Source of the DNA: Lichenostomus cassidix
Taxonomy: Eukaryota; Chordata; Aves; Passeriformes; Meliphagidae
Direction: 5' to 3'
Assembly (NCBI GenBank): GCA_008360975.2
Contig: CM039210.1
Location: 10,294,293-10,358,292, forward strand
DNA length: 64,000 nucleotides
In this document: positions 42,301-54,300 of the stretch, one piece after another
Position numbering within the stretch: position 1 is the stretch's first letter
Layout of the letters: each line of letters begins with the position of its first letter
The notes under the pieces: generated by a model
The model's input: only the letters and a program-made list of their open reading frames with translations
Database searches by the model: none
Told to the model about the DNA's origin: nothing
Program-made: the position numbers and the translations under genes

Positions 42301-45300
42301 TTTTTCTGTAATAAAACTGCTTTATCTCACCCTGCTGGCTGTTCTCCATCTTATTCTCTCCCCTGTCCTGAAGGGAAAGGGGGTGATAGAGCAGCTTAGT
42401 GGGCACCCAGCACCCAGCCAGGGTCAACCTGCTACACCTATCCAGACAAAAATTCCCACCATGGCAATCTATGGGAAAGGAAGCAGCTGCTTACACATAT
42501 GCCATCCCAAGTTGTGGGAACAGCACATACTCCTTGTGGATACCCAGGACCTGGACTGTATTAAAGTGGTACCTCCAGAAGAATACCTCGAGACCCCTAC
42601 CACCGGGAGGACCAGAAGGAGGGCCTGCGGGACGCTGCAGGAACCCACATGGTGGTGATGCCTGAAACAGGCTACCTGAAAACAGAGGCCAAAACAATTA
42701 GGTGTATAAAAAGCAAACAAATTTATTCAAGGCCTTCAAGGTACATTCGGGCAAGCAAAGTCCCCCTTGGGGACTACACCCAAAGTGGACCCCGGGTCAC
42801 AAGCTCTTCACCTTTTATAAGTTTTGTCTTATTTAGCATATTGGTCCCTAATTCTCCAGTCATATTTTCAGGTGATGATACTGACTGCCCCAGGCCCTGC
42901 TCCCCCCTTTCCACCATTGTTTACATATTTTGGGCCCTAGGGTAACGAATATGTCCTTGAATCTCTATCCAGAGAGCTTTGTTTTGTTTAAATGTGTTGG
43001 GAACAGAGGTTTTCAGCATTCTGTAAGAGCATAGAACTACACCAAGTTACAGACGCATGAAGAGAAAAAATCCCCCAAAATTATTAGGCATCATGGTAAC
43101 TATCTTTCTACTTAATCTGTCTCTCTCTCTCTTTTTCTTCCTTCATCCACTTTCCTCCTATTTCTATCTTTCTCTCTACCTCACATGTACTGTTAAATAA
43201 AATCTATTTACTATTGACTTTGGCATATGGTCTCGTCTGCACCCTATTTGGGCAGAGGCATCTTTTAATAAACAGATCCTAACATTATTTTGGTGTCAGA
43301 AGTGGGATCATAATGTTATTTCAGTGTATCATAACAAGCACTGAATGTTTATTGATGAAGTTTCCACAATCTCATTGCTTCCCTTTTCTCTGAACCTCAT
43401 CGTGATGGGAGATAAGTCTTTTCCAAGCTGTTTATTGAATGAAGGAGATGCAGCCAGAAATACTTTTGTATAGGGTGATTTTTACTCTTTTTGCTAGTTG
43501 AGGAATTTTTCATGACTGCTGTCTCATTTTGTTGCACAGAGGAAAAGGTCCTGTACAAACAATTCTATTTTTCCAATTTCCAGTGTTTGGATGTTGAAAT
43601 GCTTGTGTCTTATGTTATGCCCTCATACTACTGGAACTTCTCAGTCTCTCTCTCTCACTTTGTATGCATAATTTCTTTCTATTTTTGAAAATTCTTTTTC
43701 AGTGGTCTTTTTTGCTTTGGAAGTCCCAAGTGCAATCTGGTGCTGAGGGTAGGTGGTGAGGGTGACTTTGTCCAGTGATGCTTTTAGATACATCTCCAGG
43801 AATAGACATTCTACAACCTCCCTGATCCCTCTTCTGGTGTTGTATCACCTTAATGCTAAAGATAATGGTATGTTTATTCTTTCACGTTTAAACTCCCCAT
43901 ATTCCAGCTTGTGTCGTTACCTCTTCTCCTCTCTCTTTTTATATCTGAGGAGGGTTTGCTTTGTTCAGCCACCTCAGAGAAGACAAAGCCAATGAGGTTG
44001 CCCCTGCCTGGTGTCACAGGGTAATTCTGGTTAGACGAATATCAGGAGGACTGTAGTACAACATGGGAGTTGCATCTTGAGGAGTCCTGCTGTGTACCTG
44101 AATATATTTGGTCCCACTTGTTTTCTTGCTCTCCAGCTGCACTGGAAATGCCCTATTGTGTTTGCATGGAGCAGTGTCCTTGCAGTGATGTGGTGATAGA
44201 GGTAGTTTGAGCATGGAGAACAACCTCTGTCCTGTGTGGGAGGAGGTCAAAGCTGCTGAACTTTTCTGTTGCCTTGCTCAGGCTTACCTGTGTGTCATGG
44301 TTTAACCCCAAGTGTCAACTAAGTACCATGCAGCCCCTTGCTCACTTCCAACCCACCCTGGTGGGATGAGGAGGAAAATAGGGGGGAAAAACCCCAGACC
44401 CAAAACTTGGGAGTTGAGATAAGAACAGTTTAATAAATGAAACTAAATAAATATAATTATAATAATAGTAATATAAAAAAGGGGGAAGAGAGAGAAAACC
44501 CACGAGAAACAAGTGATGTACAATACAATTGCTCACCATCCACTTACCAATACCCAGGCTGTGCCCTGTGATCAACCCCCTTCTGAGTAACTCCCTCAGT
44601 TTATATACTGGGCATGATATTCTGTGGTATGAAATATACCTTTGGCCAGTTCGGGTCACCTGTCCTGGCTGTGCTCCCTCACAGCTTTTTGTGCACTACC
44701 CACTGGCAGAGCATGAGACACTGAAAAGCCCTTGACTCAGAGTAAGCACTGCTCAGCAACAACCAAACCATCAGTGTGTTATCAACACTATTCTTATATT
44801 AAATCCAAAGCACAGCACTGTACCTGTGATTTACGGAAAAAGAGGCAAAACTTCACAACCTATATAATTTTAAGTTGTAAAGCCGGTATGTTTATTACAG
44901 TGCCGGGCACATGGGAGGTAGCCCTCCAAAGACACACACGCCATCAGTCCCATATAGCTCGGTATATGTGTGGTTACATGTTACAAATTCATAGAGTTTC
45001 TCAATACGCTTATACATATGCATAACCTATCCCCGCTTTGTATTATAATGAGTTCAAAAGTCATTTCCATATCCTTGTGTCTGCGTAGTTCTGTTTGGTG
45101 GGGGGGCTCCGGGGTCTTTTCTGAAAAAGGACAGAAGGTCTTCTTCACTGACCTTTTCACCTTCCTGTTTTACGCATGCATTCTGAGTCTCTGTCCAAAG
45201 GCCAAAACAACAAATTTGATTTTTTGCCAGCGTGGAGTTTCCACGAGTATCAACTGGGTCACAGTTCTTGTTTGGCAAACACAATGAATGTTAAGCAAGC

Positions 45301-48300
45301 AATATATATTGTTTGGTGAGCAATTTCTAACAAGTTATTTCTTAATGTCTGATTCCCTTGTATCACCTGCTACTAAGAAAAAATTAACTGTATCTCAGAT
45401 GAAACCAGGACAGTATCCACCCCTTATTCCATACCATTTGCATCATGCTGATTTGCCCCAATCGAGCTCAGAGACACTTCAGAGACCAAGTCAGAGAAGT
45501 GGGTATTTGCTTTATTCGGTGCACCGGATGTGTGGGGAATTGTTTCCACCAAACACACACACCTCAGTACCCCAAAGACACAGTTATAGGTAAAATTCAT
45601 GAATATTCATTACATTCCCCAGGATAGGAGGGGTTATACAAATTACTTCTCATAAGTCATTAATATTATTAGTGATTTCCTGTGCTCAATGGCAAAAGGA
45701 TTCCTTTTGCCCCCTTTTATCTTGATAAGATTAAGGAAATCCACAAGGCCAGAACTGATGGGTGCCGTGCTGGTGGAAGGGCTAAAAGCTCAAAGAAACA
45801 AGAATGGTTGAAGTGCAAATAGATTTGGGTTTTCTATTTGACCACTTCTTTCTCAATCCCCCCTTTTCTTTTTGTAATTTGTAATTCTTTACAAATCTTG
45901 TATGTCATGAAAGTAAATACCTTTCTCTATTTTATATCTAAGTTTGTACTTTTGCCATTGAGCATAAGCATCGCAATTCCAAGTACATAATATCATACAA
46001 CAATAACTACTAATACAAACAGTAAGTAACAATGCAACAATACAAATAACTATTACAAACAATTGTTTAAGCTAGGTTAAGTTGGGTAACCATGCTATAA
46101 GTTTGTCCCATACCTCTTTAAATCCTCAAGAAGTGTCATCTAAAGTGATCTGATGCAATGTTCGCGTTTTGTAACTGCAGCAGCTTGTATTTATAACTGT
46201 CCATTAATCAAAGGTATGCATTTTGGTCCCATGCACCTGCCCCAATTACCAGTGTCACTAGCATGGTCCAGATCATGTTGTATTGATTTTTCGTATTTGA
46301 AGGTACAGAGGTCCTGTTCTTCTTGTCTCCCACTCTGGTCTTGGTGCAAGTTTGGTCCTGGTATAATGGATCCAAGTCGATTTTCCCTGTACTTTAATTG
46401 CTGTATGAGTCACCAGCAACGTTTGATAAGGTCCTTCCCACTTTTCCTGGAGTGGATTTCCTGAAAGAGACTTAACATAAACCCAGTCCCCGGGATTCAC
46501 ATTATGAAAGGGTTTATCAGGTGGTGGGGGTTTACAATTAACAACAGTAGTGCATATTGATTGTAATTTTTGACCTAAATGTTTTACATAATCTATTAAA
46601 TAGCTTTGCCCTACCAGAGCCACACTGTCATTGTGAATCACATTTGTTCCATAGGGCCTTCCATACAAAATTTCAAAGGGACTCAGTTTTTCCTTGAGCT
46701 GTGGTTTTACCCTAATTCTCAGCAAAGCCATGGGCAGAGCCTGATACCAATATAAGTTGGTTTCTTGACAAATTTTGGCTAATTGTTGCTTTATTAAGTG
46801 ATTCATCTTTTCGACTTGTCCATTTGCCTGTGGCCTGTATGGTGTATGTAGTTGCCAGCGTATGCCTAGTAGATTATTTACTCCCTGAACCACCTGAGCT
46901 ACAAAGTGTGATCCCCTATCAGAATTAATTTCTCTGGGTACCCCAAATCATGGAATTATTTCTTGTACTAAGGCTTTAACAACTTCTCTAGCTTTATTTG
47001 TTCTACGAGGGAAGGCTTCTGGCCAACCTGAGAAAGTGTCTGTGAGGGCTAAAAGGTACTTGTATCCCCCCTTCCTAGGTAATTCAGAAAAGTCAATTTG
47101 CCACACGTCCCCTGGTAAGGCTCCTTTGAGGATTGTTCCAGTGTTTTGCCTAACAGTGGTATTAGGGTGGTTTTTAAGACAGATTTCACAAGTGGAAGTT
47201 ATGTCCTCGATTGTCTCCTTTAATTTTGATGCTATCACTTTGATCTTTAAATGGTTATGTAAAGCATTAACTCCCCAATGTGTTTTGGAATGTTCGCTTT
47301 GGATAAATAACTTTAACAGTTTTCTGGGTATGACCAGGAGATCTTTTATTCTAGCCCACCCATCTGTTCCTATTTGTCCTTTCTCTTTTTGTATCCAATT
47401 CAAATCATCAGTGTCATATGGTGGGGGTTTCTCACCCATAAGGATGCTAGAAGGTATTAGAGCTAGGGCTTGTATTTGAACCCCACCAGCCACTGCCTTT
47501 GCTGTTTTGTCTGCCATAGCATTTCCCAGTTCAGGGATGGTGTTCCCCTGGGAGTGCCCTTTACAGTGCATTATAGCCACTTTTAAAGGTTTCAGTACTG
47601 CTTCTAGCAATTGTAAGATTTCAGTAGCATGCTTGACTTCTTTCTTCTGTGAGGTTAATAAACCCCTCTCCTTCCAGATAGCCCCGTGAGCATGTACTAC
47701 CCCAAAAGCATACCTTGAATCAGTCCAAATGTTGACAGGCTTTCCTTTGGCTAGTGCCAAGGCTCAAGTTAGAGCTATTATCTCAGCCTTTTGAGCAGAT
47801 GTCCCCACAGGTAATGGTTTTGCTTCAATGACAGCATCTGTGGTTGTAACTGCATACCCAGCAAGGCGCTTACCATTTCTGACATAACTGCTTCCATCAG
47901 TGAACCAGTTTTCTGCATCTTCCAGTGGAGAGTCCTTCAGGTCTGGGCGGCTGGAGTAAACTGCTGTCACTGTTGAGCAGCTAGCAGAGTAAGGAAGTCA
48001 GTTCTCAGTGGCAAGAAGGAAAAAGCCTTCATTGTTTTGATTTCATCATATATATAGAGTTTTCAAAAGTCACCCAGATTGGTCAGTCAAAAACCTCCCC
48101 CTAGGCCTGATTGGCCAGGTCTGCACTGTCCAAGTCTTGGGACACTGTTATTAATAACATCCAAACCTTATCTTTATTTATAAAACACAAAAGGATTTCT
48201 CATGGGAAAGACCTGTGCTAGCCACAAACTGCCTCCATGGTTTCAATGCAGTCATGTTGTACAGGTTCTTCGGTAGCTCTGCCCTGGAGGTAAGCTGCTG

Positions 48301-51300
48301 GATTTAAGATGTTGGTTACCTGGATACTCACATCCTCTGATTCTGCTAGGACAGCTTGATATTTGAGAAAGCGAGATGGGTTTAACCAGTGATTTCCCTT
48401 CTGCGTGAGCACTGCTGACACTGTATGAGAGACAAAAACAGTTATCTTCTGGCCCATTGTGAACTTGCGGGCTTCTTCTATGTTCAGGATCACAGCAGCC
48501 ACTGCACGCAGGCAGGCGGGCCATCCTCGGCTTACCACATCCAGTTGCTTGGAGAAATAAGCCACTGGCTTTTTGTAGGGTCCCAGCTTCTGTGCCAAAA
48601 GTCCCAACGCCAGTCCTTGCCTCTCATGTGAGAACAACAGAAAAGGTTTAGTGATATCTGGTATACCCAATGCTGAGGCTTGCATTAGCTCACGTTTCAG
48701 AGTTACAAATGCATTATTAGTTTCTGGTGTCCAGCATAGGTAGGTCCCCTTGGTTTCCTTTAGGAACAGGTACAGGGGTTTCACATTCAATCCATAACGA
48801 GGGATCCACAACCTACACCATCCTGTCATTTCCATTTTTCAGTTCTTTGATTGTAGTTGGTTGGGGCATTTGACAGATTGCCTCCTTCCTGTTGTTTTCC
48901 AAGGCTCCCTCTCCTCCCGCCAATTCATATCCCAGATATGTAACTTTCTGGAGGACCAACTGAGCCTTCTCAGGAGAGACCCTATATCCACTTAGTCCCA
49001 GAAAATTTAAAAGGCTTACAGTACAATTCTTGCAGTCTTCACAAGTCCTTGTTGCTATTAATAGGTCATCAACATACTGCAGAAGTGTACCTTCCCCAAG
49101 GGGCGGCGTCCAGCCTTCCAGTTCTTTAGCTAATTGATCTCCAAATATCGTGGGGCTATTTTTGAATCCTTGTGGCAATACAGTCCATGTAAGTTGGCTT
49201 TTTCTCCCTGTTTTGGGGTTTTCCCACTCAAATGCAAAAATTTCCTGACTGCTTTCAGCTAATGGCAGACAAAAGAAAGCATCTTTTAAATCTAAAACTG
49301 AAAACCACACCCAGTCACTTTGCAATTTTGTAAGCAAGGTGTAAGGGTTAGACACTACAGGATGTAGTGTTTTTGTTATTGCATTTATTGCCCTCAGGTC
49401 CTGAACTAATCTGTAACTTCTGTTTGTCTTTTGCACTGGTAGAATTGGGGTATTGTAGGCAGACCTACATTCTCTCAACAATCCTTGATCAATAAATTTA
49501 GCAATTATTGGTTCTATTCCTGCCTGTGCTTCATGCCTTAGTGGATATTGTTTTACTGATACTGGCTGCACTCCTTCCAGCAGTTCAATAACCACTGGGG
49601 AAGCCTGTTTTGATCTTCCTGGAATTTTGACATCCCATACCAAGGGGAACACTTGATCTGTTATTTCACTATCTATGGGTATTTCTTCTTTTTCAGGGAT
49701 ATTTGCTAGGCTTAAAGCCATAATTAATTTTTCGTCAGGGACCTGTAGTCTCATTCCTTGTTCTGTGAATTCTATTTTTGCTTCTAACCAGGTTAGTAGA
49801 TCTCTGCCTAATAGGGGTTTTGGTGAATTTGGAAGATATAAAAATTGGTGTATTCCCATTTTCTTGCCTAGTGTAAATTTTAAAGGTCTCAAAAAGTAGG
49901 CATTTTCACTTTTTCCCGTGGCCCCAATAACTTGGATGTAATCACTGCTTATAGGACTCAAAGTTTGATTCAGGACTGAGAATGTGGCTCCAGTATCCAC
50001 CAAAAACTCCACCTCCCATTCCCCTCACTTAATTTTAACCAGCGGGTCTGCTAGGGAGGGACCTGCCGGTCCCCGTCAATCTGTATGCAACTGTGCTGCA
50101 ATCACTGGTTCTGGCGGTGCTGATGATTGCATCTGCACAATTGTGGCACGGTTAGGACAATACCGCTTCCAATGCCCGAACCCCCCACAGGACAGGCACT
50201 GGTCACGGCCTGGGCGTTGCCATCTTTGCCCCCTAGGTGGGGGCCTTCTGCCACCCCTGGGGGTGCTCGGTTCCTCAGCCTGTGCCACTGCGACCACGAC
50301 AGCCTGTGTTCTGTTCTTATATACTTCCCATGCTTCTGCTAAGTGTTTCTCTAAGTCCCGGCTATCTGGTCCCTTAATCTTTTGCAACTTTCTGCGTATA
50401 TCTGGTGCTGACTGACCCATCAATAAAGATATTAACTGTTGTTGCCCGGCTTCAGAGGCTGGGTCCAGTGTAGTGTGTTTTCTCATATTATTTCTCAGTC
50501 TTTCTATAAATGAGCCTGGGGACTCAGTGATTTCCTGGTGAATATTGAATAATAAGGACCAATTGATGGTTTTAGGAATGGCATTTAGCAGTCCCCAATG
50601 TACTAATTTCCTGTATCTAACCAAAAATGGATACATTTGCATATCGTTCGCATCCCACTGCGGATTTTAAATAGGAAAGATGTTATCTACATTCTCATGT
50701 AATATTCCAGTAGCTATCTGTCCCTGCACATGTGTTCTTGCTGCAGATACTACTGCTGCCTTTTCTGTTTCAGTTAATTCTGATAGCATTAAATCTATGT
50801 CCTCCCAATCAATATCTTGATTTCTAACAATTAATTCAAACCTCTTTGCTATCTTTTCAGGGTCTTCTCTATACAGTCTGGCTGCCTCCCTCCAGGTATC
50901 TAAATCCAAAGCTGTAAATGGTGTTTTAACTTTTGTTATTCCCCCGTCTGGCCCTACCACTTGTCTGAGTGGTGTTATCAGTTTCTCTTCTACAAGGGCC
51001 TTGCTTCTAGTTCTGGATGATATTCCTGAGCTAGCTTCACTTGTCCCTTCATCCTCAGTGTCCTCCAGGGATGTTGAGGACCTGGGGGATGTTGCCCTTG
51101 ATGTTAGGGTGTCACTATTGCAGTTCATCAACTCCTGTGTTTCTAAGGGATCCTGGTCTCTCTCAGCTTTGAGCTTTAAACATCGCTGTCCTATGCTGCA
51201 AGACGAACAGCACCTTATCATGCGGCTTTTCCCTTTTGCCTCTTTTTCCAAAAAAAGGACGATCGAGTCCTGAGGTGCTAAATTAATACCACATCGTTTC

Positions 51301-54300
51301 TGCCATTCTGGTTTACGTCTTAAAGTGGAAAAGCAATCAGCATAAGAGGTCTCATCCCATTTGTTTGCCCTCCTTAAAAATAACATTAGTTGTAGTAGGG
51401 TGTTATAGTTTAATGTCCCATTTTCTGGCCACTTTTCACCATCATCTAATTTGTACAGTGGCCACCACTGGTTACAATATTTAATTAGGGTGCTCTTTTT
51501 CATAGTCCCTCCAGAGAACCCTCCTTGTTGTTTCCAATGTGCTAATACACATCCCAAGGGACTTTTTTGGGGTATTTCCTTGCTTTCTGATGATCCCATT
51601 GCCTCCTATTGTCTATTCTCCCTCTCCTCTTCCTTCCACGCATACTTTTCTGCACGTCTCCTCTGACTTTTCCTCTCAAAACCCCTCAGATCCAGGGAAC
51701 CAGCCACAAAGTCATGCTACTCTCTGCCACTTCTCCCCTTATTCTGTTCCTTCAATTACAAGCACACAAAAGTCCAGTTTCCACACTAAACACAGGATTT
51801 CAAAAGGAAATCACATGGAGCTGTATTAGAAAGGTGTAGGGGGTCTGGGTGTTCTCAATTCAGTCTTTCCCCTCCAATAATAGAATCTGCCCCCCTCCAG
51901 ATACTCCAAACCAACGGTTTATATATGATTTATACTCATTCACTCTTTACCACTCGCTTTGCTTTTCTCTGGCCGTTTCTGTCACCAGAGAACGGAAACG
52001 CAGATAGAGCTCCACTATCGCTTCATGTCGGAGACATGTCTCATTCATTCACTCTCACACAGTAACAAAATAATGACACAGTAACACAGTAACAAAATAA
52101 TGAGAGACAGAACAAAAATCACAGTATGATGGTGTAATACAGTGGGGTCCAACCCCTTAAAGGTACCTTTCACTATAGTGGGGTCCAACCCCGGGGGTCC
52201 AACCCCTTGCCCGGGACTAATTTTGGGAGACCCAGTCTCAACCCACCCTTGGGGACTAGTACTCCGGACCTGCAGGCATTTATTCTAAAAGTAGCAAATA
52301 CCTTAATTTGGTGCAGATGGTCCTTGGTCTACCCCCGCCATGAGCCAAAGGACAGCTGAGCTCCCCCTGAAAATTCAGGGTCGCGACTGGTAGGTCTGCT
52401 TACCCCTGGATCCGGCAGCCGAGCAGAGTTAGGGTCCCATCTGGGGTGCCAGTTTGATTTGCCCCAATCAAGCCCAGAGACACTTCAGAGACCAAGTCAG
52501 AGAAGTGGGTATTTGCTTTATTCGGTGCACCAGATGTGTGGGAATTGTTTCCACCAAACACACACCTCAGTACCCCCAAAGACACAGTGTTATAGGTAAA
52601 ATTCATGAATATTCATTACATTCCCCAGGATAGGAGTAGTTACACAAATCATTTCTCGGAAGTCATTAATATCATTAGCATGTGCACCATGCATTCTCTG
52701 TATGTCATGGTTGTCTTTGGAGACCCCCAAAGACCCCTCCAGGGTGAAGGTCCTTCATGGGATGATTCAGCGGTTTCTGTGCTGGTTTCAAATGCATGCT
52801 TGTACATCTTAGCTGATAAGCCATCAGGCCAGAGCTGTTACCTACAATTTGAATTTGAATTAAGAGTTCAGCCTTCAGCCCTGGACAGGCGCCCGTGCTG
52901 GTGAAAGGGGGCAAAAGCTCAAAGAAACAAGGATGGTTGAAATGCAAATAGATTTGGGTTTTCTATTTGACCACTTCTTTCTCAGTGCTTGAGAGTTCAG
53001 CATCAGTGGGAGATGCCTGTGGACTTGGAGGTCTATGGTGGGTCCCTGAGAGTGGCCTGCTGTCTGGAGCCTTCAACCAGGGCAGGAGACATCAATGGGA
53101 TGGGCTGCAGGGGGGAGGCTCATCCCTTCTTGCCTGTGGAGACCCTGTCTTTGCCTGTCAGGTACATGTATGATGACCTTCTCCATACAGCACAGCAATT
53201 TTCTCCAGTGCATGGGCTGTGTCGCAGCCTGGCCCCAGCCTCACCATAGTCATGCCTGTTTCCCTGTTGGCACAGGCTCCTGACTGGAAAAGATATGAGC
53301 AGTGCTGAGCAATCCCAGCCCTTGCTGCTTTTGCCTCCACTCAATCTGCGGCTGCTGATGTTGGTTGGAGATGGGCATTTGATGTGGATGTGTTTGGTGG
53401 GGGACAGGAGCTGGTTGACTGCCATGAATGTCCACACATTCAAAGCAGATGCAAGTTTTGAATTGGACATGGTCCCAGAGGCAGGTGCTGTTGTTGTGGG
53501 TGCAGATGAAGTCCCGGATGAGCCTGAAGTATTTGTTGATACTGAACGGCAGGTTGTGAGGCTCTTGGCCTTCAAAGAGCATGCCATTGGCTGGCATGCA
53601 TTGCTCCAGGTGGTGGATGTAATGCTGGAGGTTGTTGAGGAGGTCCTGCCATGCCTGGGCATCCCAGTGTTGGGGAGTGCTGGGACTGCTGAGGATGTAA
53701 AAGAGGTGCTGGAGGATGTGGAAGGCAGTGGCGACAGCTTGGTGTGGGTGGTTGATTTGGAGGAGGATGTCGAAGGCAAATGGCACATGCTGGTGGTGGC
53801 AGGGCTGTGGTGGGCTGGGAGCTGTCCCAGGAGAAGGTGACGTCACAGGGATGCAGGTGGTGGCAAGCAAGGGCTGTGGCAAAAGCCAACAGGAGAAGTA
53901 GGAGCGCCAAGGCACCATGCTGCAGGCAGGGCTGTGAGTGCTGCATGGGTGATGCTGGGCAGGAGCCTGATCAGGCTTGGTGGTGGGTGAGGGTGAACGC
54001 TGTGCTTGGGTTGCTTCTGGGCAGCCAACTTTATGTGGTTCTGTGGCTTTCCTTTAATCATCATCTAGACAGCATTTCTGTTTACATTTTCAGTTTTGCT
54101 TTCTGTTTACTTTCTCCTTTGGGCTGCTGTCGGAGTGTGGGGAAAGCCTGGCTCCTGTGTGTCCCATTAAGAGTATGGGTTTGACTTTTGCCTGACAGAG
54201 CCTTTTCAAGGACTTTCACTGAGACAGTTTCACAAAGTCCAATGCAGATAGTTTATTGAGGCAACAGATATAACAGATTCAGAATTGCCATTGATAAATG

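Larger units (their letters stand above)
45449..52984 (-). mobile_element. gammaretrovirus-like provirus, env-less
   Basis: A 7.5 kb provirus antisense to UBAP2, with 5' LTR (52455-52984), primer site, gag, pro-pol, polypurine tract and 3' LTR (45449-45855). The single CCHC box in nucleocapsid, gag and pol in one frame separated by a stop, the [11 protein letters not shown] RT and the short flanking repeat (atgc / gtgc) point to class I, gamma-like. There is no env: only about 0.4 kb of non-coding sequence lies between integrase and the polypurine tract. It is broken by stops, a frameshift and a nested solo LTR, so it cannot produce complete polyproteins. Confidence 0.9.
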
